Part shown: positions 53,767 through 63,814 of the stretch, piece by piece | How positions within the stretch are numbered: position 1 is the stretch's first letter | Layout: every line of letters starts with the position of its first letter | NCBI GenBank assembly: GCA_944548615.1 | Contig: OX155961.1 | Span: 33,951,134 to 34,015,133 of the forward strand | Source of the DNA: Micropterix aruncella | Taxonomy: Eukaryota > Arthropoda > Insecta > Lepidoptera > Micropterigidae | DNA length: 64,000 nt | Direction: 5' to 3' | The notes under the pieces: generated by a model | The model's database searches: none | What the model was told of the DNA's origin: nothing | What the model saw: the letters and a program-made list of their open reading frames with translations, nothing else | Position numbers and translations under genes: made by a program

Positions 53767-56357
53767 TCACAACACAAAATCAAGCCTTCTAGCCTTTTTA
53801 CGGGCAAATTCGGTTAAAACATCATCAGTTGGGATGATGACGTCTCTGTGAATTGCCATTAAGGCTAATCCGTTTAGCCTCTCTTGCCCACAAGAATTCC
53901 GTAGGTAGGTTTTTAGTCGTCTAAGTGTGGAAAATGACCTTTCCGGAGTGCAAGTGGTTACTGGCAGAGTCGACAAGATGTTCAACAACATATAAATGTT
54001 GGGATACAATTGCCTGTTGCACTCTCCAAAAGCCTCGATGGCGCAAGAAGGCCGATCCGAAGGGTTTTTGCCCTGCCAAAACAAATTCCATAGCAGGAAT
54101 TTGCCTTGTGCTTCGTCTAGTTCAACCATAGCCTCGTACATCACCAGGTCCTCTCTTGGAAATGGCGTTTCCTTCTCGGAACAGACTGTAGGTATAAGAG
54201 TGTACATAATTTGAGCTGAGAAGTTAAGTCGTCTAATAGGGGTATTGCAACAGTTATGCGGTAATACTGTTCGGGGTTATTGGTATTTGGGTTGGCGCGA
54301 TGCTTCTGTACTGATGTCAATCGTGGAAGCTTGATCTCTTCATTGACATCGGCCAATAAATCCTTTGCCTCTGTAAATGAATTTGAAAACTCTTTTTCAA
54401 TATTGGATCGAATGGCTAGAAAGTGTGCTATTATGTTTTCAATATGGTCGACAGCTGTTATTAAGTCACACAGAGGTGACTGTAAGGCTTTGCATACTGT
54501 TAAGGTTGCTGCAAATTCCTTCGCCAAAAAACAGAGTGATACCACGAATTCTCTTGCAAGATAAGATCTCAGAAAAGAAGAAGCTTTAGTTGAGGTCTCC
54601 ATATCCGGGTCTGTGCTGCATTGTTCTAAAGTTTCAATAATAGATTTAAAAATTTGTTTGAATTTTAACAAGCCGTTGTGATTTTCCACCCACCGCGTTT
54701 CACACATTGGTGTTAATTTCTGCCAAGTTGCATCAGGAAAGTTAGCTTTAATGCGTGCCTGTAGGGCGCCGGTTCGCTTTGGAGATACTCTAAAAAAAAT
54801 CCGATTGCTTTCTCAGTTCCTATACAATTTCTTATAGGAAGTACACTACACGAATGACACAGGGCCAAGTTCAAAGAATGAGAGCTGCCAATGGACAAAC
54901 AGAGCTCGGGGAAATGATTTCCATATTTATTGATTGAACGCCATTAAATGCACCTTTCATCACAGCTGCACCGTCGTACCCCTGTCCCACTATATTGTTG
55001 AGGTCAATGCCAAGGTTTTTCAGGGACGCTATGATAGTGTCAGCCAATGGCTGAGCAGTTGTTTTATCGACTTTCACAAATCCGAGAAAAACTTCTTTCG
55101 CCACATTACAAGTATCGACTTTTTGTGTGTATCTAATACATAGAGAGAGTTGTTCGTGACCTGAAATATCAGCTGTTTCGTCTACTAAAACGGAGAAAAC
55201 CTTAGCTGCATTTAAACATTTTAGAATTTTCCCCTGAACGATATCCCCACATATTGATATTAGATCATTTTGAACCTTAGCACTCATACATGGCGCGTTC
55301 AGAGCAATATTTTCACTGTGTTTGAGCAATTTCGCATCGCCATATTTCATCCTCATTCTTAAACTAGCTCTGAAATTGCCATCATTTATGACTGGCTCCT
55401 CATCAGTCACAGAAACAGGGCCAGTGTCATTTGTTCCTCTTAAGGGCGGTTCTTGCCGCCCACAAAACTTTATAGTTTCCACAATTGAAAACAATTTTTC
55501 TCTGTTTTCTAGTACTTGATTTTTTCTTCCTGAGTCAATAACGTTTCTGATATCCAAACGTTGGTTTTGGATAGTTTTTAAAAAGCTGCTGCCCTTCAAG
55601 CCCTTCGACTTCGATATCGAAGTCAACTGAACGCGTCCAGGAAAAGTGATTTGATTTGTGTTTTTCGTGTCATTCCGTATGCGTTGTATTTTATTTAAAT
55701 GCACGATGATACAAATATCATCGTGCATTTAAATAAAATACAACTTCATACGGAATGACACGGAAAACACAATCAAATCACTTTTCCTGGACGCGTTCAG
55801 TTGACTTCGATATCGAAGTCGCGGGGCCATAGCTTCGAGATGGTATTGTTTCGATTGGTGGGATTCGAAGCCTTCGATTGCGTGTTCCCAATTCATAAAC
55901 GGAACCGTCACAAGAGATTTTAAAGCCTGATGGCTTCCTTTCCTACGGTGTGTTGTGCAAAAATTGCACAATATTTGCACAGTGCGTCGTCATTTTTCGT
56001 GTAAACGAGCCACAGGTACCTAATAAGCCACTGTCTTTGAAATCGAAGGTTTTTCTTCCCACTTACGCTTACTGGAAATTTGAAATCTTTCCCTGGCATC
56101 CACGGAGTGCTCAGCAACTTAAATTTTAAGTCATCATCCATTTTATACCCATCCACATAGTTTCCCAAATCGAAGTGGTGAACTGGTATGTGGCTTTCTT
56201 CAGGTTTCAGTTCGCTGGTCTGAGTGGTCTCAGTACACGTAGAAAAAGAAGGCGATGTGCTTGCCTCCGAGACAATAGTGTTTGTCCTTTGAGCCTTTGT
56301 AAAATAGGTAAACAGTAACGCTTGCAAACTAGTTCGCTTAGAAATCTTGGTGATCAA
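53767..56357 (-). pseudogene. hAT transposase with TTF finger, DUF4371-like core and dimerisation domain
   Basis: Reading on the minus strand: the N-terminal part (55920-56357) has a TTF-type finger region (FQRQWLIRYLWLVYTKNDDA, LCKYCAIFA). After a frameshift near 55930 comes VPFMNWEHAIEGFESHQSKQ. A fold-back then interrupts. The core (54871-55605) gives SSFLKTIQNQRLDIRNVIDS, VFSVLVDETADISGHEQLSL and IVGQGYDGAAVMKG. After more shifts come SLNLALCHSC and CETRWVENHNGLLKF (54141-54898). The C-terminal hAT dimerisation piece (53767-54207) is LSTLPVTTCTPERSFSTLRR and NGLALMAIHRD. At least four frame breaks show it is dead. Confidence 0.85.
55606..55821. repeat. 216-bp fold-back (106-bp arms, 4-nt spacer)
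   Basis: The arm at 55606-55711 and the inverted arm at 55716-55821 match at all but about three or four positions, with CAAA between them. Each outer end carries the palindrome GACTTCGATATCGAAGTC. It splits the hAT transposase between its finger and core. Confidence 0.93.
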
Positions 56358-57202
56358 TGATCTAAAAAAAAGAAAATAATTTGATTTGGTTAGGACTCAG
56401 AACTTACAGATTTCGGTGATGGGATAAATGATCAATAGTGGACTTGCTCAGGGATGACTTAGATTTTCTGTTCTATTGGCGCCCTTTATGTTCCAAGTAA
56501 TGAAATATTCTGAAAATGAAAAATGAACAATCGCATTCTGCGCTGATAATTTCTTAACCCTTCAGACCTCGGCCCCTCAGCCGATTGACAAGTTGATGTC
56601 CCAAAAAATTTTAGTAAAAATTAGTAAAAAAATTGAATTATGACACTGTCGCACCAAAACATTAATTACTCCCAAAACACTGTAACCTTAATTAAAATAA
56701 AACATATTAACATAATGAAACATAATAAAATAAAATAAATTATATTAAAATAAAATTAAAACGGGGCCGTCACTCTGAATCGTGTTGTGGCCGATATCGG
56801 CCAATTGGGGCTCTAGGGGTTAAACGAACGTCCGCATTCCGCATTCCGCACAGATTTTTTTTATTATAGTCCTATTTTTATTTATACACACCATCCACCA
56901 CTTCCTATTAGGCTTTTAACTTTATTTTGGAGTAATTTGCAGCAAAACAACTTGACTGACAGACTACTGCCGCTGCAACAGGAACAACATCGTCGTCATT
57001 ATCCGTTTTTTAAATTATTTTAGGTAACTGTTCAAACATCAGACGTATCACGCACGTCAAAAGTTCGTTACACCGTCTAATAGCAGGGCGCTGGCTATGC
57101 CAATCGTCCAATAATTGACTCAAGCGATGGAGACAAAAATTTGAGTCTTGAGTCTTTTGACAGCTCTACGCTCTGTTCGATATGAGTGGAACGGATGGAT
57201 AA

Positions 57203-57917
57203 AAGGATGATTCATGCTACACCGGGCCGGGGCCGGGCCGGGCCCCGGCCGGGACACGGTCAGATATCTATAGTATACTTTTGTATGAAGCAATTCATGC
57301 TTGGCCGTGCTCCGGCCGTGACCGGCCGTGCCACGACCGGAGCACGGCGTTGAAATAGCGGTGGATATTGTTTTCCCGGCTCCGGTCTGCTAATCGTTCA
57401 ATGGGAGAGATAGGCTTCAGAAATCTTGAATTTTGTTTGGTTAAATCACGTTTCATTTTTCCAAGAAATATACTAAAGAATTCTTTAGACATCCTAAAAT
57501 AACCGTAAAATTTGCTGCCATCATGTATTAATTCCTTGTAGAGCGTGGCGAATTTTCCCTCCGATTGTCGTTTTCTCCAGGCTGGATGTACACTCCATCT
57601 TCTTTTATTAGATTCAGTTCGTGTTTCCAATACTTCGTCTTCAATGGCAATTGCAATAGCTGCCAACTCAAGTTGTGAAAATTGCATTAATAACACACTT
57701 ATCAATCAAGCGAAAATAGAAATTAAAAAATATTATTATCGCCAAAATAGATGGATACAACACTAGTTATCGCGGACACGGCCGTGGGATAAATAAACTC
57801 GGAAACAGCCCGGTCACGCCCGGTGTAGCATGAATGACTGGCCCGGCCGGAGCACGTTAGAAACGACTCGGCCGGGGCCCGGCCCGGCCCCGGCCCGGTG
57901 TAGCATGAATCATCCTT
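57203..57917 (-). mobile_element. PIF/Harbinger derivative with TAA duplication
   Basis: TIR start AAGGATGATTCATGCTACAC, followed by a GGCCGGGG-rich stretch, repeats inverted at the right end. TAA flanks both sides (57200-57202 and 57918-57920). At 715 bp it carries only the N-terminal part of a transposase. The GC-rich termini (CCGGGCCGGGGCC) contrast sharply with the AT-rich surroundings. Confidence 0.9.
57295..57705 (-). pseudogene. Harbinger transposase N-terminal remnant
   Basis: 136 codons: MISVLLMQFSQLELAAIAIA, then RRWSVHPAWRKRQSEGKFAT, FYGYFRMSKEFFSIFLGKMK and ISPIERLADRSRENNI. These match the segment before the DDE domain in HARBI1-like transposases (RRxWVHP, FxxxFRMSxxxFxxLL, ISPxERLA). 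The frame then runs into the terminal repeat and stops. The catalytic domain is wholly absent. Confidence 0.8.
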
Positions 57918-58341
57918 TAAAAACATACCCGTGAACGCCTTAGAATTGCTTGGAAAGGTTCTGAGCGCTGTCCGCTAACAGAGCTTTTGATGATATGACG
58001 AAACACGACGCTGAGCTGAATGCGAGTGTCCAACTCTACTAGTTGACACTTGACTGCGCGGGATGTGTCGGTCCGACATCAAGGGTCTGTTATCGTATAG
58101 ATTTCTACTGTCACTGAAATATCGTACTGCTGTTATTTCTTCCTCGATTTTAAGATAACATAGCTTAGCGGAATACCCCTAATGTATTTTTCGCACCTAA
58201 AAGTCGATTGTATCTATTGTAAATCTATTTCATTTTGGAAAGTCTTCTATGTAGTGTAAATCCATTTCATTTCGGGGGGGGGGGGGTCCGGCCCCTCGGA
58301 CCCCCCCCCCTCCCTGGGCACGGCCATGTTTTCAACCCTTA

Positions 58342-59052
58342 ATGTCACCTGGATCTATAAGATCTTTTAGTAACTACCCACTTTGTGGTTGGGCCAGTAG
58401 TCTGCTAGTAACCCGGTACTGCTTACCAGTCCATGCAGATCACTGACCTTCAAGTTGGGCAGATCGCTGGGTTTGAGAAAGGCTCGTCCCAGTAAACTGT
58501 GTCTTTTTGCGGCGAGGCCTGGGCAGCGACCATCGATGTGTATGCTGTCTTCAGGTTCTTCGACACATATTCGGCAGTCCTTGCTCTCGGTCAAGCCAAG
58601 GTTGAATAGATGTGCTCTAAGGGTCGTGTGTCGGATGAGAAAACCGATAGCGGTTCAAAGGTTCTTCTTGCTCATGTCAAGTAGGGCCTTGGTTTTCTTC
58701 GGAAGTGGTTGCTCCATCATGGCTTTTACCTGGCGATATCCTTGGCTCTGTTTCCAGGATGCCTTATGTTTCTGCTTCAAGCAGTCCCTGATGATGTTCT
58801 TACCTGTAGCGAAGGGGATTCCAACAACTGGCTCCATCGGGCATTCAGTGTGCCCAGTTTTGCCAATCGGCCTCTTCGTTGCCGGGTATGCCTTGGTGGC
58901 CCGGTATCCATATTAGGATGATTTTGTTGGCTTTTCCCAATTCGTTGTGCTCTTTCATGCAGTCCCAGACGACAGAAGATTCTGTGGTGGCTTTATGGCT
59001 AAATCGTTGTCGATGGACGCTCTGGCGAGCGTCCAATGCTGCTCTGCTGTCA
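58342..59052 (-). mobile_element. LINE family B 3' fragment (copy 3)
   Basis: The minus strand has DCRICVEEPEDSIHIDGRCP and SLLGRAFLKPSDLPNLKVSD, a Cys/His-containing tail after RNase H, then WIPGHQGIPGNEEADWQNWA upstream. It lies directly next to the hAT right terminus and is cut at 59052 by the duplication junction. Confidence 0.8.
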
Positions 59053-59315
59053 GTGTTTTTCGTGTCATTCCGTATGCAGTTGTATTTTATTTAAATGCAC
59101 GATGATACAAATATCATCGTGCATTTAAATAAAATACAACTTCATACGGAATGACACGGAAAACACAATCAAATCACTTTTCCTGGACGCGTTCAGTTGA
59201 CTTCGATATCGAAGTCGCGGGGCCATAGCTTCGAGATGGTATTGTTTCGATTGGTGGGATTCGAAGCCTTCGATTGCGTGTTCCCAATTCATAAACGGAA
59301 CCGTCACAAGAGATT

Positions 59316-59753
59316 TTAAAGCCTGATGGCTTCCTTTCCTACGGTGTGTTGTGCAAAAATTGCACAATATTTGCACAGTGCGTCGTCATTTTTCGTGTAA
59401 ACGAGCCACAGGTACCTAATAAGCCACTGTCTTTGAAATCGAAGGTTTTTCTTCCCACTTACGCTTACTGGAAATTTGAAATCTTTCCCTGGCATCCACG
59501 GAGTGCTCAGCAAATTAAATTTTAAGTCATCATCCATTTTATACCCATCCACATAGTTTCCCAAATCGAAGTGGTGAGCTGGTATGTGGCTTTCTTCAGG
59601 TTTCAGTTCGCTGGTCTGAGTGGTCTCAGTACACGTAGAAAAAGAAGGCGATGTGCTTGCCTCCGAGACAATAGTGTTTGTCCTTTGAGCCTTTGTAAAA
59701 TAGGTAAACAGTAACGCTTGCAAACTAGTTCGCTTAGAAATCTTGGTGATCAA
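59316..59753 (-). pseudogene. duplicated N-terminal half of the hAT transposase
   Basis: Same protein as 55920-56357 with one or two substitutions (SHIPAHHFDLG versus SHIPVHHFDLG, KFNLLS versus KFKLLS). The rest of the transposase is not present in this unit, so it cannot be functional. Confidence 0.88.
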
Positions 59754-60761
59754 TGATCTAAAAAAAAGAAAATAATTTGATTTGGTTAATACTCAGAACT
59801 TACAGATTTCGGTGATGGGATAAATGATCAATAGTGGACTTGCTCAGGGATGACTTAGATTTTCTGTTCTATTGGCGCCCTTTATGTTCCAAGTAATGAA
59901 ATATTCTGAAAATGAAAAATGAACAATCGCATTCTGCGCTGATAATTTCTTAACCCTTCAGACCTCGGCCCCTCAGCCGATTGACAAGTTGATGTCCCAA
60001 AAAATTTTAGTAAAAATTAGTAAAAAAATTGAATTATGACACTGTCGCACCAAAACATTAATTACTCCCAAAACACTGTAACCTTAATTAAAATAAAACA
60101 TATTAACATAATAAAACATAATAAAATAAAATAAATTATATTAAAATAAAATTAAAACGTCACTCTGAATCGTGTTGTGGCCGATATCTGCCAATTGGGG
60201 CTCTAGGGGTTAAACGAACGTCCGCATTCCGCATTCCGCACAGATTTTTTTTATTATAGTCCTATTTTTATTTATACACACCATCCACCACTTCCTATTA
60301 GGCTTTTAACTTTATTTTGGAGTAATTTGCAGCAAAACAACTTGACTGACAGACTACTGCCGCTGCAACAGGAACAACATCGTCGTCATTATCCGTTTTT
60401 TAAATTATTTTAGGTAACGGTTCAAACATCAGACGTATCACGCACGTCAAAAGTTCGTTACACCGTCTAATAGCAGGGCGCTGGCTATGCCAATCGTCCA
60501 ATAATTGACTCAAGCGATGGAGACAAACATTTGAGTCTTGAGTCTTTTGACAGCTCTACGCTCTGTTCGATATGAGTGGAACGGATGGCTATGAAACTAA
60601 CAATAAAGGATGATTCATGCTACACCGGGCCGGGGCCGGGCCGGGCCCCGGCCGAGTCGTTTCCAACGTGCTCCGGCCGGGGCAGTCATTCATGCTACAC
60701 CGGGCGTGACCGGGCTGTTTCCGAGTTTATTTATCCCACGGCCATGTCCGCGATAACTAGT

Positions 60762-60870
60762 AGAATAGAATAGAATAGAATAACTTTAATGTGCTATAAA
60801 AACATAACTTAATGAATATTACGCTGGTTTTATAAAAAAGACAATTTATGCACAAATGGCGGACTTATCT
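60762..60870 (-). mobile_element. short retroposed insert with 8-bp target duplication
   Basis: TAACTAGT occurs at 60754-60761 and 60870-60877 around a 109-bp insert that is absent from the other Harbinger copies. On the minus strand it ends with TTATTCTATTCTATTCTATT, a simple tail. A tail plus duplication indicates a LINE- or SINE-derived retroposed fragment. Confidence 0.78.
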
Positions 60871-60939
60871 AACTAGTGTTGCGTCCATCTATTTTGGCGA
60901 TAATAATATTTTTTAATTTCTATTTTCGCTTGATTATTA

Positions 60940-61332
60940 ATGCAATTTTCACAACTTGAGTTGGCAGCTATTGCAATTGCCTTTGAAGATGAAGTATTGG
61001 AAACACGAACTGAATCTTATAAAAGAAGATGGAGTGTACATCCAGCCTGGAGAAAACGACAATCGGAGGGAGAATTCGCCACGCTCTACAAGGAATTAAT
61101 AGATGATGAGAGCAAATTTTACGGTTATTTTAGGATGTCTAAAGAATGCTTTAGTATATTTCTTGGAAAAATAAAACGTGATTTAACCAAACAAAATTCA
61201 AGATTTCTGAAGCATATCTCTCCCATTGAACGATTAGCAGACCGGAGCCGGGAAAACAATATCCACCGCCAATTCGACGCCGTGCTCCGGTCGTGGCACG
61301 GCCGGTCACGGCCGGAGCACGGCCAACCATGA
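60940..61332 (+). pseudogene. Harbinger transposase N-terminal remnant (inverted copy)
   Basis: 130 codons: MQFSQLELAAIAIAFEDEVL, RRWSVHPAWRKRQSEGEFAT and FYGYFRMSKECFSIFLGKIK, differing from the copy at 57295 by about a dozen residues with the frame kept open. The DDE domain is absent. Confidence 0.8.
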
Positions 61333-61424
61333 ATTGCTTCATACAAAAGTATACTATAGATATCTGACCGTGTCCCGGCCGGGGCCCGGCCCGGCCCCGG
61401 CCCGGTGTAGCATGAATCATCCTT

Positions 61425-62000
61425 AAGGATGATTGAAATAGCGGTGGATATTGTTTTCCCGGCTCCGGTCTGCTAATCGTTCAATGGGAGAGATAGGCTT
61501 CAGAAATCTTGAATTTTGTTTGGTTAAATCACGTTTCATTTTTCCAAGAAATATACTAAAGAATTCTTTAGACATCCTAAAATAACCGTAAAATTTGCTG
61601 TCATCATGTATTAATTCCTTGTAGAGCGTGGCGAATTTTCCCTCCGATTGTCGTTTTCTCCAGGCTGGATGTACACTCCATCTTCTTTTATTAGATTCAG
61701 TTCGTGTTTCCAATACTTCGTCTTCAATGGCAATTGCAATAGCTGCCAACTCAAGTTGTGAAAATTGCATTAATAACACACTTATCAATCAAGCGAAAAT
61801 AGAAATTAAAAAATATTATTATCGCCAAAATAGATGGATACAACACTAGTTATCGCGGACACGGCCGTGGGATAAATAAACTCGGAAACAGCCCGGTCAC
61901 GCCCGGTGTAGCATGAATGACTGGCCCGGCCGGAGCACGTTAGAAACGACTCGGCCGGGGCCCGGCCCGGCCCCGGCCCGGTGTAGCATGAATCATCCTT
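61425..62000 (-). mobile_element. internally deleted Harbinger copy in unit 2
   Basis: Keeps ten terminal bases (AAGGATGATT), then jumps to the sequence equivalent to 57349, losing about 136 bp. It is then identical in order to 57349-57917. The right end CATCCTT is followed by TAA. The transposase remnant (61423-61788) is 121 codons. Confidence 0.82.
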
Positions 62001-62425
62001 TAAAAACATACCCGTGAACGCCTTAGAATTGCTTGGAAAGGTTCTGAGCGCTGTCCGCTAACAGAGCTTTTGATGATATGACGAAACACGACGCTGAGCT
62101 GAATGCGAGTGTCCAACTCTACTAGTTGACACTTGACTGCGCGGGATGTGTCGGTCCGACATCAAGGGTCTGTTATCGTATAGATTTCTACTGTCACTGA
62201 AATATCGTACTGCTGTTATTTCTTCCTCGATTTTAACCCGATAACATAGCTTAGCGGAATACCCCTAATGTATTTTTCGCACCTAAAAGTCGATTGTATC
62301 TATTGTAAATCTATTTCATTTTGGAAAGTCTTCTATGTAGTGTAAATCCATTTCATTTCGGGGGGGGGGGTCCGGCCCCTCGGACCCCCCCCCCTCCCTG
62401 GGCACGGCCATGTTTTCAACCCTTA

Positions 62426-63402
62426 ATGTCACCTGGATCTATAAGATCTTTTAGTAACTACCCACTTTGTGGTTGGGTCAGTAGTCTGCTAGTAACCCGG
62501 TACTGCTTACCAGTCCATGCAGATCACTGACCTTCAAGTTGGGCAGATCGCTGGGTTTGAGAAAGGCTCGTCCCAGTAAACTGTGTCTTTTTGCGGCGAG
62601 GCCTGGGCAGCGACCATCGATGTGTATGCTGTCTTCAGGTTCTTCGACACATATTCGGCAGTCCTTGCTCTCGGTCAAGCCAAGGTTGAATAGATGTGCT
62701 CTAAGGGTCGTGTGTCGGATGAGAAAACCGATAGCGGTTCAAAGGTTCTTCTTGCTCATGTCAAGTAGGGCCTTGGTTTTCTTCGGAAGTGGTTGCTCCA
62801 TCATGGCTTTTACCTGGCGATATCCTTGGCTCTGTTTCCAGGATGCCTTATGTTTCTGCTTCAAGCAGTCCCTGATGATGTTCTTACCTGTAGCGAAGGG
62901 GATTCCAACAACTGGCTCCATCGGGCATTCAGTGTGCCCAGTTTTGCCAATCGGCCTCTTCGTTGCCGGGTATGCCTTGATGGCCCGGTATCCATATTAG
63001 GGTGATTTTGTTGGCTTTTCCCAATTTGTTGTGCTCTTTCATGCAGTCCCAGACGACAGAAGATTCTGTGGTGGCTTTATGGCTAAATCGTTGTCGATGG
63101 ACGCTCTGGCGAGCGTCCAATGCTGCTCTGCTGTCAAAGCAAATGAGAATGTTTCTACTTTTTACCTCAAGTCGACTTTGGAGTTTTATGCATTCCAATA
63201 TGGCAAACACCTCGGCTTGGAAAACGGTGGCTAATTGTCCAAGGGGGATGCTGATTCTGTGGTTGGTTTTGGGTCCGTACACGCCTGCCCCAAAACGTCC
63301 ATTTGTTTCTGATCCGTCGGTGAACCAGACGTCCGCGTTGTGCCTTTGGAGCCAATGCGGATTCTTCTAGTCTTCCCTGGTGGGGATTAGGATTTTATAG
63401 GA
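62426..63402 (-). mobile_element. LINE family B 3' fragment (copy 4, longest duplicate)
   Basis: Minus strand: NPHWLQRHNADVWFTDGSET (first RNase H Asp intact), FGAGVYGPKTNHRISIPLG, FQAEVFAILECIKLQ, ILICFDSRAALDA, then WIPGHQGIPGNEEAD and the Cys-containing tail. A TAG replaces the Trp before NPHW (DDW in copy 1), and about 12 extra residues follow AALDA. It ends at about 63402 in unrelated DNA. Confidence 0.82.
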
Positions 63403-63814
63403 AGCTACATATTTTAATAACATTTAAATTCCGCAATTTATTGTAATTAAATATTAACGCCATCTGTTGGCGCTTAGCCCAACCCCGCCTTTAATTGAGA
63501 AACGAACCAACTATAATTTATAACAATTACACAATTACTCTGATCAAAAAGTTTAATAAGCATTTTCTCTTTCGACTTAGAATTTCATTTTAATGTTTTT
63601 TTCTATCTATTGGAAACGGATACAAAAATTATGATTTTATTGATCCCTTGTCGGGGGGTACTTAAAAGGCGTGGGGCCCATAGGGCGGTGTCTGCTTAGC
63701 CTATTGGATAATCCGGCACTGGTGATGACTTATTATCACCTATCCTTGGAAATGACCATTGGCTACCTCCTCCTGGTGATTAACTCGTAAGTAAACGGCG
63801 CCAAATTTCCACTT
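63403..63814. other. no gene recognised
   Basis: AT-rich then mixed sequence. No supported feature. Confidence 0.3.

Larger units (their letters stand above)
53567..58328 (-). mobile_element. hAT-family DNA transposon (ZMYM/DUF4371-type), decayed
   Basis: Left terminus CAAGGCCGTGCCCAG (53567-53581) and right terminus, inverted, CATGGCCGTGCCCAG (58314-58328) are imperfect inverted repeats. Each is followed by a G-run (53593-53605, 58274-58286). The minus-strand transposase between them has the TTF finger, DUF4371-like core and hAT dimerisation region. I see no matching 8-bp target duplication. A fold-back (55606-55821) and a Harbinger derivative (57203-57917) are nested inside. The right part is included in a tandem duplication. 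Confidence 0.8.
55658..59052. repeat. tandem duplication, unit 1 (3395 bp)
   Basis: The unit begins in the left arm of the fold-back and ends within the LINE B fragment. Nearly every base recurs from 59053 onward in the same order and orientation, with only scattered substitutions in the hAT part. The junction joins CTGCTGTCA of the LINE to GTGTTTTTCGTG of the fold-back. Confidence 0.92.
60606..61424 (+). mobile_element. inverted Harbinger copy in duplication unit 2
   Basis: Full-length relative of the element at 57203-57917 in the opposite orientation, with both GC-rich termini. It carries a 109-bp insertion (60762-60870). Its right end abuts the first ten bases of another copy (61425), giving a head-to-head pair without a target duplication between them. 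Confidence 0.85.
59053..63136. repeat. tandem duplication, unit 2 (4084 bp)
   Basis: Second unit of the duplication. It is longer mainly because it holds an extra, inverted Harbinger copy (60606-61424). After 63136 the LINE B sequence continues without break, as expected at the distal end of a simple tandem duplication. Confidence 0.92.

Noticed and set aside
57203..57300. CpG-island promoter in the GGCCGGGG stretch
   Set aside because: The GC-rich block is the terminal inverted repeat of the Harbinger element and recurs at each copy end.
3861..58040. The shared 16-mer GAGTGTCCAACTCTAC near 3870 and 58025 as a regulatory element
   Set aside because: One exact 16-base match between two places in 64 kb is close to chance expectation, and the flanks do not align.
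53567..58328. A clean 8-bp target duplication for the hAT element
   Set aside because: The bases outside the left (CAGTAAAG) and right (TTTTCAAC) termini do not match. The right side borders a LINE end, so one end may be displaced.
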